46,926 nt of DNA from Candidatus Azobacteroides sp. (lineage in GTDB: Bacteria > Bacteroidota > Bacteroidia > Bacteroidales > WRGA01), in assembly GCA_021201815.1 (NCBI GenBank), contig JAJQEC010000065.1, positions 1 to 46,926 of the forward strand, given 5' to 3'. Positions within the stretch are counted from its first letter, which is position 1, and each line of letters starts with the position of its first letter. The notes below the pieces were generated by a model that worked only from the letters and a program-made list of their open reading frames with translations, was not told the origin of the DNA and ran no database searches. Below are positions 8,096 to 15,608 of the stretch, one piece after another. Position numbers and translations under genes: made by a program.

Positions 8096-10134
8096 ATTAA
8101 AAAAGAAATATCATGTTTTTTATTTCCTTCTATTTTTTCCAGTCCGCTACCTATTTCTTCCCGGTCCGTGTAGCGTGTGCGGGTAAGCCTTAACCAACCG
8201 GAAAGATGAGCATTCATATGGTATCTTACATTTAAAACCGTACGGAATCCTTTTCCATAGTAAGAAGGAATAGAAAAGGCGTAAAGCACATTTCGTTCAT
8301 AACCGTATAAACGGCTATTATAGCTATCCGTATTAAAATATTTTATTTGTGCCGTAAGTTCCAGATCCGGTTTTTTCTGTTGCCAGTTAATTTCCTGTGA
8401 TAATAAATATCCTTTATCTGTGTAAGCAGCACCGGCAGCCTGATAAAATATATAATCCAAAGATGTTTTGGTTTTTATTTCCGGTATTCCCGTGTAACTG
8501 ATCTGGTGACGAAAACGATGACTGATCCGGTTTTCTATTGGGTAGGTATGGTCCTCTTCAGATAAATAGGAAGAAGCCATATTCGATTCCTTATTTTTAT
8601 ACCGGTAACTTAAAAGGATACTTATAATCCGTCGGGGTGAATAAGTCACCTGAAGACTACTGTCAAATCCGGAAGAAGGAAGATCTGTTCCATATTGCAG
8701 CCAGGGAAAAGAAAATATATCTATATAGCCATTAAAATTCCAGAAGGAAAAGGGATTGATTTCCATTCCCATAAAAATACCGTTCTCGTTTTGTATACTG
8801 CTTGATTCGGAAAAAGCATTTGCAAAAAAAGACTGGTAGTTTTTTGCATAATATCTGTAGAGTATGTTTAAATGGCAAAAAGAGGACGCTTCTATGCGTA
8901 TTCCATTTAATGTAGCAAATGCTCTGTTCTGACTAATGGCTGTTTCTCCGAAAAAGGTGAATTGAGAAAATTGTCCATAATAATCCAGACTTATATTTGT
9001 GTTTGAAGTCCCACGAAAATAAAAAAAGTTATAAGGTTTTTCTTCCGGAACCAGAGGTTTATCGAATTCATAATGCAATAGGTTTATACCCGTTGTAAAT
9101 TTATGTTTGTTGAATGCAAAACTGGTTCCATAAGTTTTTAATCTTGCTGTATGCTTTTTACTTAATTCATTTTCCGTACGATGCAATCCATCTTTCTTAA
9201 TAGATAAAATATGATTGGATTCTTCATCGATATTTGCATCCATCTTATTATTGGAATAAAAGAAGGTACCGGTTATATTTTTCAATTTAATTGTGGTAGC
9301 TATACCTTGTAAAAAATTATATTCCCGGTTTGAACTATGGGCTTTAACGGAGAGTCTTTTCTTTCCGGAAGATAATGACCGGTTATTCTTACCTAAAGAA
9401 AAATCATTATTCATGATAAGTCCCTGACCGATATTCAACCGGTAGTTTCCCAGCACAAATGTTTTTATATGGCCTGATTCTTTTAAAAGGAAATAGGCTG
9501 AGTAAAAGTCATATCCTTTCTTTTCTTTGTTCCAGAATATTTCTCCGGCATCTTTTTCTGCATTAAAACCAATTTGAAGCTTGTTCTGATATTTATATTC
9601 ATATCTTATGGAATGGTAAAAAGGTGCTCCCAAATAGCGTTTATTAGGATTCTTTTTGAACTCTTCTTCCTGGATCGATTTATATCCCTCTTTTGTATTG
9701 AGGCACTTATCTACTCTTATCATATAAATGTGTTTCCCTTTGGCTAGATCTTTAAAAGAAAATACAGGAGATGGTTGGTCCGGTTTTTCTACTTTTATAA
9801 AAGGTAATATTAATTCAATTGTCCGGAGGTCCAGGTCGGGTACCATTCGCAGTTCATAAATTGTTTGCATGGGTCCGTATTTTATAAGGTATTCATATAA
9901 TTTTTCTATTTGAATATCTGATAAAAAAGGTAATTCCTGTAAATTGTCCTTTGTGGCTTCATTTAGATTAAGTGGATACTGAGCTAAGAGAGAAAAGGAT
10001 TCGTAAAGGTTCATTAATTCCTCTTCATTTTCGTTCTCAACGGTTAAGTCTGCAATGTATTCTTCCCACTTTTCCTGTCCATAAAATAAAAAGGAGAAAA
10101 GGAAAATACAGGATAGTATATACAGTCTTTTCAT
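8080..10134 (-). CDS. Large outer-membrane protein with helix-hairpin-helix N-terminus
   Basis: The 684-residue product starts with a signal peptide (about 1-20). Residues 20-115 contain tandem helix-hairpin-helix motifs of the ComEA type (LNLNEATKDNLQELPFLS, then a second one around YGPMQTIYELRMVPDLD). The remaining roughly 550 residues are rich in aromatic residues and alternating hydrophobic patterns, ending in ...HDISFLIRWRF, as expected of an outer-membrane beta barrel with a terminal aromatic residue. Such HHH-plus-barrel proteins are widespread and poorly characterised in Bacteroidota. HHH motifs usually bind DNA; in a secreted protein that would be unusual, so the role could be DNA uptake or simply protein-protein contact. 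The stop lies next to the convergent response-regulator gene. The start overlaps the end of the upstream barrel gene by 4 nt, implying translational coupling. Confidence 0.8.
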   Translation of the reverse strand: MKRLYILSCIFLFSFLFYGQEKWEEYIADLTVENENEEELMNLYESFSLLAQYPLNLNEATKDNLQELPFLSDIQIEKLYEYLIKYGPMQTIYELRMVPDLDLRTIELILPFIKVEKPDQPSPVFSFKDLAKGKHIYMIRVDKCLNTKEGYKSIQEEEFKKNPNKRYLGAPFYHSIRYEYKYQNKLQIGFNAEKDAGEIFWNKEKKGYDFYSAYFLLKESGHIKTFVLGNYRLNIGQGLIMNNDFSLGKNNRSLSSGKKRLSVKAHSSNREYNFLQGIATTIKLKNITGTFFYSNNKMDANIDEESNHILSIKKDGLHRTENELSKKHTARLKTYGTSFAFNKHKFTTGINLLHYEFDKPLVPEEKPYNFFYFRGTSNTNISLDYYGQFSQFTFFGETAISQNRAFATLNGIRIEASSFCHLNILYRYYAKNYQSFFANAFSESSSIQNENGIFMGMEINPFSFWNFNGYIDIFSFPWLQYGTDLPSSGFDSSLQVTYSPRRIISILLSYRYKNKESNMASSYLSEEDHTYPIENRISHRFRHQISYTGIPEIKTKTSLDYIFYQAAGAAYTDKGYLLSQEINWQQKKPDLELTAQIKYFNTDSYNSRLYGYERNVLYAFSIPSYYGKGFRTVLNVRYHMNAHLSGWLRLTRTRYTDREEIGSGLEKIEGNKKHDISFLIRWRF

Positions 10135-10922
10135 CGGAAATAATAAGTTAAACTAATACCGGAACTTATTCCTAGAACAGTATGGTTTGTAACAGCAAAG
10201 TCAAACATACATTCACGGATTTTGTAGCCGAGACCGAAGGTCGGCTGTACCGGATTCCCATAAATTCCAACCCGAAAGAAGAGATTTTCTAAAGGTTCGG
10301 AATTAATTCCGCTTTTGAAGAAAAGGTTGTCTTTTTCTGTCTTGTTGGCTTCAATGGCCAATTCTAAAATGGGAAGAATGAAGTAAGAAAGACCAAATTG
10401 AACAGCGGTTTTTTCTTTGTTAAGCTTTTCCTGTTTTTTCCTCAGAAATCCTGTCCATAGAAATCCGAAACTAAAATCGGAATTGAATTTCCATAAAATC
10501 CCTAGGTCAGAATTCCAATGAGCCGGATTCCCATCTGTTTCTGAAATGTAAACAGTATAATAATTTATTCTTATTCCCAGAGCTATCTGGTTACTTAATT
10601 TACGGGAAACATTTAGTCCGAAGGTATTTTCATTATAATATTCATATCCATACCGGAAAAAACATACTCCTAAATCTATTATTTTATTAGGAATCGAAAT
10701 TTGAGCAGATATTTCTGCTAATTCACTTAAAGAAAAATTATTTTTGTGTGCCAGATAAATAGATTTTTCTTTCAAAAAAGAAGTCCCGGAAGGATTAATA
10801 GGTGAAGACGATATTCCCGTTTGTCCCATTCCCAGGCTTTTGATATTTTGATAAGCAGGGTTAGCATAAAATAAAAAAGAATGAAAATAAAAAATAAATA
10901 AGAAAATACTTCTTTTCCACAT
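10131..10922 (-). CDS. PorV/PorQ-like outer-membrane beta-barrel protein
   Basis: The 263-residue product has a signal peptide (about 1-20) and then a mature start near ANPAYQNIKSLGMGQTGISSS. That resembles the opening of PorV/PorQ and FadL-related proteins, where a GMGxTG motif precedes the barrel. The rest alternates polar and hydrophobic residues and ends in SLTYYFR, a barrel-type terminus. It is the first gene of a two-gene minus-strand unit and overlaps the helix-hairpin-helix gene by ATGA. In type IX secretion, PorV-like barrels shuttle cargo to the attachment machinery; whether this one does is inference from resemblance only. The family assignment is by pattern, not by a single diagnostic residue. 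Confidence 0.65.
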   Translation of the reverse strand: MWKRSIFLFIFYFHSFLFYANPAYQNIKSLGMGQTGISSSPINPSGTSFLKEKSIYLAHKNNFSLSELAEISAQISIPNKIIDLGVCFFRYGYEYYNENTFGLNVSRKLSNQIALGIRINYYTVYISETDGNPAHWNSDLGILWKFNSDFSFGFLWTGFLRKKQEKLNKEKTAVQFGLSYFILPILELAIEANKTEKDNLFFKSGINSEPLENLFFRVGIYGNPVQPTFGLGYKIRECMFDFAVTNHTVLGISSGISLTYYFR

Positions 10923-11256
10923 TTTCTTTGGGTTTGTAAAATATATAGTTCAAAGAAAACGGATTTATCTTTTACTTTTTTTATGTCTTTCTTTATGGTT
11001 TAATATTGGATATGGAAAGAGAAATTTTTGTTCTTCAGGTTTCTTTATGCTATATAAAGAATAAGAATAGGAAATAAATTAAATATCTTTGTAAGATATT
11101 TACCAATAAATTATTTTTCTCTAACAGGAAAATGATTTATTGAAGTGTATAATAAGATTGGTAAAAATTCAGCTTTCAGTTATTTCTCAAACAATTCGAC
11201 AGAAGACCTGTTTATTATACATATATTATTTCTCCATTTTTAAAGGAATGTAAATT
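10923..11256. other. 334-nt divergent intergenic region
   Basis: This AT-rich stretch separates the minus-strand barrel pair from the plus-strand membrane-protein gene and must hold promoters for both directions. A -7-like box TATCTTTG lies at 11084-11091 on the plus strand and overlaps an inverted repeat with 8-nt arms (11081-11088 and 11094-11101, 5-nt spacer). No matching -33 TTTG is seen at the usual distance. Nothing that looks coding is present. Confidence 0.45.
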
Positions 11257-11592
11257 ATGAATATTATTCTTCAAATCCTTATATCAAGTTTGGCTGTCTA
11301 TTTTACTGCCTGGTTACTTCCCGGTATTTCTGTAAAAAGTTATGGTTCTGCTATTATAGTAGCTATTGTACTGGGAATTTTAAATGTTATTTTAAAACCT
11401 GTTTTACAATTTATTTCTTTTCCTATTACGATTCTTACGTTAGGATTATTTTTATTGGTGATTAATGCCATCATCATTTTAATAGCTGGCTATATTGTTA
11501 CAAGCTTTCAGGTTAGTAGTTTTTGGTGGGCGCTCTTGTTCAGTATCATAGTCAGTATTGTAACCAGTATTCTGGAGAATATTATTAAATAA
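11257..11592 (+). CDS. Small four-helix membrane protein, phage-holin-4-2/YvlD type
   Basis: The 111-residue protein is almost entirely membrane segments: about 3-22, 28-50, 57-80 and 86-108. Gly-rich and Pro-containing connections such as AWLLPGISVKSYGSAI and LNVILKPVLQFISFPITILTLG match the YvlD-like family annotated as phage holin family 4-2. Despite that name these are usual chromosomal proteins of bacteria, not evidence of a prophage, and no phage genes lie nearby. Function is unknown; a role in the cell envelope is often assumed. Confidence 0.85.
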   Translation: MNIILQILISSLAVYFTAWLLPGISVKSYGSAIIVAIVLGILNVILKPVLQFISFPITILTLGLFLLVINAIIILIAGYIVTSFQVSSFWWALLFSIIVSIVTSILENIIK

Positions 11593-11602
11593 TAAACAAA
11601 TA

Positions 11603-11660
11603 AATGCCAGGAATAAGAATGATTAATAGAAAATACCCGGCGTTCCTTTTCATTTTTTAC
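11603..11660 (+). terminator. Probable terminator after the YvlD-like gene
   Basis: Arms aatgccagg (11603-11611) and cccggcgtt (11636-11644) pair with one mismatch and one G-U pair. A T-rich run follows. It lies 11 nt after the stop codon. Confidence 0.5.
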
Positions 11661-11675
11661 TTTTTACATTTTATA

Positions 11676-11683
11676 TATATTTG
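11676..11683 (+). promoter_or_regulatory. Putative -7 box for the GH3-family gene
   Basis: TATATTTG matches TAnnTTTG exactly, with a T-rich -33 position 19 nt upstream. It covers the TTG at 11681 that could otherwise be read as an in-frame start, and so favours the ATG at 11708 as the true start with a leader of about 18 nt. Confidence 0.5.
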
Positions 11684-11707
11684 TATGCTGATAAAAGAAG
11701 CAATATA

Positions 11708-13219
11708 ATGAGTATAACCAGGCTGATTTCTTATGTATTTAAACCCAGGCAAAAGCAGATTGAAAATTTCAATAGAAATGGGATTGATATACAATATAAC
11801 CAGCTGCATTATTTGCTGAAAAAAGGAAGGCATACAGCATTCGGTAAAAAATATGGTTTTAATAAAATAACGGATTACCGGTCTTTTTCCCGTTTTGTCC
11901 CGCTATATACTTATGAATCACTTTATCCTTACATTGAAAGGATGCTAAAAGGAGAAAAAAATATTCTGTGGCCTTCTGACATAAAATGGTTTGCGAAATC
12001 TTCCGGAACTACAAATGATAAGAGCAAATATATTCCTGTAAGTAAGGAGGGATTAAGAAATTGCCATTATGCCGGTGGCCGTGATAGTTTGGCACTCTAT
12101 TTAAAAAATAATCCGGAAAGTCGCATATTCAATGGGAAAGCTCTTATTCTTGGAGGAAGTCTGGATAAATCAAACCTTTCAAACCAGATACAACTAGGGG
12201 ACTTATCAGCGGTAATGATAAAAAATATTCCATCTATTGCTAACCTGATAAGAGTTCCCGATAAGAATATTGCATTGATGGATGAATGGATAGCTAAATT
12301 GGAAGCCATTACAGAAAAAGTGATATATGAAAATGTAACAAATCTTTCCGGGGTTCCTTCGTGGTTTTTAGTATTAATAAAAAGCATTTTACAAAAGACA
12401 GGAAAAACTTCTCTGACAGAAGTCTGGCCAAATCTGGAAGTCTTTTTTCATGGGGGTATTAGTTTTGATCCGTATGTAGAACAGTATAAGGCTCTGATTC
12501 CATCTTCCACCATGCATTATCAGGAAACATACAATGCTTCCGAAGGATTTTTCGGTATTCAGAATAATCCGCAAGATAAATCAATGTTACTGATGTTGGA
12601 TTATGGTGTTTTTTATGAGTTTATTCCTTTGGAACAACTGGAAAAGGAAAATCCTTCTCTTGTTCCTTTGGAAGGAATAGAAGCCGGAAAACATTATGCA
12701 ATGGTAATTACTACAAACAGTGGTTTATGGAGATATATGATCGGAGATACGATTCAGTTTACATCTAAAGATCCGTATAAATTTCTTATTACCGGACGTA
12801 CTAAACAGTTTATGAATGCTTTCGGAGAAGAATTAATGGTTCATAACGCAGATGCAGCATTTAAAAATGCCTGCCGGAAAACCCATGCTATTATAAAGGA
12901 TTATACGGCAGCACCTGTTTATATGTCATCAAAGGCAACAGGGCATCATCAATGGCTGGTCGAATTTGAAAGATTTCCGGATTCCATAGAATTGTTTACA
13001 TCTGTATTTGATGAGACATTAAAAACAGTAAATTCCGATTATGAAGCAAAGCGTTATAATAATATGATTTTATCTCTTCCTGAAATTATTATAGCACGGG
13101 AAAATCTTTTTTATGACTGGCTTGAACATAAAAATAAACTGGGAGGGCAGCATAAGGTTCCCCGTTTAAGTAATGATCGAAAATATATGGACGAATTATT
13201 ACTCATGAATATTCGGTAA
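11708..13219 (+). CDS. GH3-family (auxin-responsive promoter type) acyl-adenylating enzyme
   Basis: The 503-residue product matches the bacterial GH3 branch of the adenylate-forming superfamily. Visible hallmarks are the phosphate-binding loop KSSGTTNDKSKYIPVS (about residues 106-121), the substrate/nucleotide motif YQETYNASEGFFG (about 276-288) and GLWRYMIGDTIQF followed by ITGRTKQFMNAFGEELM in the C-terminal part. Plant GH3 proteins join amino acids to hormones through an acyl-adenylate; the bacterial members are of unknown substrate, so an acyl-acid amido synthetase role is inference. I use the ATG at 11708; the longer frame would start with TTG inside a promoter-like box. The gene stands alone between a terminator and a secreted-protein gene. 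Length is usual for the family. Confidence 0.88.
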   Translation: MSITRLISYVFKPRQKQIENFNRNGIDIQYNQLHYLLKKGRHTAFGKKYGFNKITDYRSFSRFVPLYTYESLYPYIERMLKGEKNILWPSDIKWFAKSSGTTNDKSKYIPVSKEGLRNCHYAGGRDSLALYLKNNPESRIFNGKALILGGSLDKSNLSNQIQLGDLSAVMIKNIPSIANLIRVPDKNIALMDEWIAKLEAITEKVIYENVTNLSGVPSWFLVLIKSILQKTGKTSLTEVWPNLEVFFHGGISFDPYVEQYKALIPSSTMHYQETYNASEGFFGIQNNPQDKSMLLMLDYGVFYEFIPLEQLEKENPSLVPLEGIEAGKHYAMVITTNSGLWRYMIGDTIQFTSKDPYKFLITGRTKQFMNAFGEELMVHNADAAFKNACRKTHAIIKDYTAAPVYMSSKATGHHQWLVEFERFPDSIELFTSVFDETLKTVNSDYEAKRYNNMILSLPEIIIARENLFYDWLEHKNKLGGQHKVPRLSNDRKYMDELLLMNIR

Positions 13220-13330
13220 AATCCGTAATTTTTTCTCTTTTTCCTTCCGTAGAAACTATTCATTTAAAAATACTATCCATAAGTTTATTTTCTTATCTTG
13301 TTGATTCCTGCCTTTAAAAAGTCTCTTTTA

Positions 13331-13338
13331 TATTTTTG
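13331..13338 (+). promoter_or_regulatory. Putative -7 box for the secreted-protein gene
   Basis: TATTTTTG fits TAnnTTTG and lies 36 nt before the ATG at 13375. The -33 element is not convincing at the expected spacing. Confidence 0.35.
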
Positions 13339-13374
13339 ACATAGTAATTTATTCATTTAAAATATGTGATTATT

Positions 13375-14871
13375 ATGAGAAAAAGAGACTTATTTAAAAG
13401 AGAGTACCACGTTCTGGTTTTTATTTTTCTTTTTATTGGTTCCGTGAGTGCAAATGAAGTAATGATTATAAATGAAAATATGCAGTCCTGGAAAGCTGTA
13501 ACTGCGTATGGAAGTAACAATCAGGAGGTCACAGTCGGAAATGGTACAGGTATTATTACCTTAACAAAGGTCGGAGTTATTAAATCCAGGTTACCATCAG
13601 GAATAGGAGAGGCCGGACCTTGTACGGAAGGATATATCCAAATGGCAGCTTCCCAGAATTCTATAGTCAGTTTACCTCCGATTCAGGGTGGAGTAAGCAA
13701 AATAGAGTTGAATATAGTAACTGCAGCAGAAGCAGAAAGAACAGTCGATGTCAATATAATGGAAACCGGAGAAACTAAAACTATAACAGGTTTAAATAAG
13801 GATGGTGCAAAATATGTGGTAACTATTAATTCCACCGGCATTACTACTCTTCAAATAAAAAATGTAAAAGGTGGAAATATTTTTATTACTGATATTAAAG
13901 TATATCAAAATCAGGGAGAACCGGAAGTAAATAATGATGCCGGATTATCTCTGATAAATTACAGGGTAGGAGAAGAGACGTTCGATATAGAAAATTTTAA
14001 TTCTTTGGTTACTGAATATGAAATAGAATTGGCTGATCCTAACTTACTTCCTGTTGTCTTTGCACAAACAAACCACAAAGATGCTTCTTTTACAGTGAAA
14101 CAAGTTTCGGAACTTCCGGGAACAGCTGTTATTTCGGTTATAGCTTCCGATGGCTTAACAACAAAACAGTACACCATACGTTTTCTGGTTTATCTTATTC
14201 CTTCCGGAAAGACCATCCTTCCTTTTTTTGCAAATGGCACAGGAAGTGAGAATCCATTGCAATCTATAGAGGGCTTTTTAGGAAGAAACCTCGGAACCCC
14301 TACGGTTGATGGTAGTGCTAAATTTGAGGGTAGTAAAGCAGAATCGGATAATAAACCATTTCTGATTCTTGCCTTTGATTCACAAGCGGATAAATTAACA
14401 TTCGATCTGAAAGGAAATATGGCAGGCTCTCCATCCGGATTTGAAGGGATAGAATTTATTTTGGAAGAGTCCGCCGATGGTAAAATATATACGTTAATTG
14501 AAGATTTATCTGAAAAGGTTACTACTTCGCGGCAAACTTTTGAGAATTATTCTCTCAGACCAGAAAGTCGTTATATAAAATGGACTTATCAGAACACGGA
14601 AAAAGGTAATATTACTTTAAACAATATAGTACTAACTAAATTTGATACGGCAACTTCCAGTAGTTATGATTCAAAATTGTTCTCTTTTATGTGCAATGGT
14701 GTTTTGTCTGTTTATGCAAAAAAAGGGGAATTAATACAAATATTTAATAGTAAAGGGAATCTCCTTCATTCTTATTTTGCCGAAGAAGGAATGAATGAAT
14801 TCAAAATAGAAAATCAAGACTCAGTATTATTGGTTAAGGTTGGGAAAAAATCTATTAAGATTGCTTTCTAA
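13375..14871 (+). CDS. Secreted multidomain protein with T9SS-like C-terminal tail
   Basis: The 498-residue product (ATG at 13375; a GTG 9 nt earlier is possible) has a signal peptide of about 30 residues ending near GSVSA. Residues 30-175 look like a beta-sandwich domain. Residues about 185-275 resemble a cadherin-like beta-sandwich repeat (AGLSLINYRVGEETFDIENF up to DGLTTKQYTIRF). Residues 280-425 form another beta-rich domain. The last 70 residues contain VLSVYAKKGELIQIFNSKG, a variable stretch and VLLVKVGKKSIKIAF at the very end. This plan (short beta strands, ifNskG, then a VLLVKV strand) resembles type A sorting domains of type IX secretion cargo. No catalytic motif is seen. It is probably exported and perhaps anchored at the surface; its binding partner is unknown. 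Confidence 0.6.
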   Translation: MRKRDLFKREYHVLVFIFLFIGSVSANEVMIINENMQSWKAVTAYGSNNQEVTVGNGTGIITLTKVGVIKSRLPSGIGEAGPCTEGYIQMAASQNSIVSLPPIQGGVSKIELNIVTAAEAERTVDVNIMETGETKTITGLNKDGAKYVVTINSTGITTLQIKNVKGGNIFITDIKVYQNQGEPEVNNDAGLSLINYRVGEETFDIENFNSLVTEYEIELADPNLLPVVFAQTNHKDASFTVKQVSELPGTAVISVIASDGLTTKQYTIRFLVYLIPSGKTILPFFANGTGSENPLQSIEGFLGRNLGTPTVDGSAKFEGSKAESDNKPFLILAFDSQADKLTFDLKGNMAGSPSGFEGIEFILEESADGKIYTLIEDLSEKVTTSRQTFENYSLRPESRYIKWTYQNTEKGNITLNNIVLTKFDTATSSSYDSKLFSFMCNGVLSVYAKKGELIQIFNSKGNLLHSYFAEEGMNEFKIENQDSVLLVKVGKKSIKIAF

Positions 14872-14977
14872 AAGATTTGAATTTACTAGCAATCAATTAG
14901 TCTCTAAAATTTTAAAGGACAGAAGAATTTATTCTTAACAGGGGGATGTATTTTTTATCCTAGGACTTTTCATGAAT

Positions 14978-15340
14978 TCAGAATAATTTATATCCGGTAT
15001 CATCCATTAAGAATATATAAATTTCTTTGGACTCTTTTATTAAAATAATAAAAGAGTCATGTCCTTTTTCATTTTTGCAGTAGTAATTTATATTCTCTTT
15101 GTTTATTTTAGTGCTGATAATGTTATATACTTCGTTTAATAACCCTTTGAAAATAATAACTTCGGGTTTTATATGAATGCTGGTATAGCCTTTCATTGTT
15201 TGTGTATTTTCTTTTTCAATAATGAGTTGCATATTGGATAACTCGATTATTTTTTCGTGAAAAGGTCGTTTGTTTTTATAAATTATAAAAATACAAATAA
15301 TAAACAAGATAAAAGCGGTACTAAAAATGATGAGCCACAT
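14978..15340 (-). CDS. Small single-span membrane protein of unknown function
   Basis: A 120-codon frame encodes an N-terminal membrane helix (about residues 2-21, very rich in Ile and Phe), a positive stop-transfer patch (KNKRP) and a soluble domain of about 90 residues with no motif I recognise. The topology predicts the domain on the cytoplasmic side. It lies downstream of metG on the same strand, separated by a 268-nt gap that holds a large nested hairpin ending 30 nt before this start. It could therefore be under control of that element. No other gene overlaps it, which supports it being real. Confidence 0.5.
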   Translation of the reverse strand: MWLIIFSTAFILFIICIFIIYKNKRPFHEKIIELSNMQLIIEKENTQTMKGYTSIHIKPEVIIFKGLLNEVYNIISTKINKENINYYCKNEKGHDSFIILIKESKEIYIFLMDDTGYKLF

Positions 15341-15369
15341 ATAATTATGAATAAGAAATTATAAAAATC

Positions 15370-15480
15370 AGAGAATTATAAAATAGAAAGCGTGGGACGA
15401 CACTTATTCTTTCAGAGGTACGACCAAGCACCCACATGTAAAATAAGCTAATCCCACGCTATACTACGTAGGCATTCTCT
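15370..15480 (-). ncRNA. Candidate structured RNA with three nested stems
   Basis: Three perfect stems are nested: outer 7 bp (15370-15376 with 15474-15480), middle 9 bp (15389-15397 with 15452-15460; agcgtggga/tcccacgct) and inner 6 bp (15403-15408 with 15442-15447). A 33-nt apical loop contains a possible small ggt/acc hairpin. A palindrome ctacgtag sits at 15464-15471 between the outer and middle stems. The element lies between metG and a small membrane-protein gene, both on the minus strand, so I assign it there, but the stems would form on either strand. It could be an independent small RNA, a leader of the small gene (its end is 30 nt upstream of that start) or a 3'-end structure of metG. 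No T-run follows, so it is not a plain terminator. I cannot assign a known RNA family. Confidence 0.6.
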
Positions 15481-15608
15481 TATTATTCTTGTACATGTTT
15501 AATTTGGATTTTGGTCGTTTCCTGAAACAAGAATAAAAGCTAATGCTTCTATTTTATAATTAGTTTTGTTTTTTCTTTTATGGTTCCATGGTATATTATA
15601 AATGGAAT

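Noticed and set aside
11257..11592. Prophage remnant based on the phage-holin-like name
   Set aside because: The family is a common chromosomal membrane protein, and there is no integrase, capsid, tail or lysin gene in the window.
11681..11707. TTG start for the GH3-family protein
   Set aside because: The TTG lies inside a perfect -7 promoter box (TATATTTG), and the ATG at 11708 gives the usual N-terminus.
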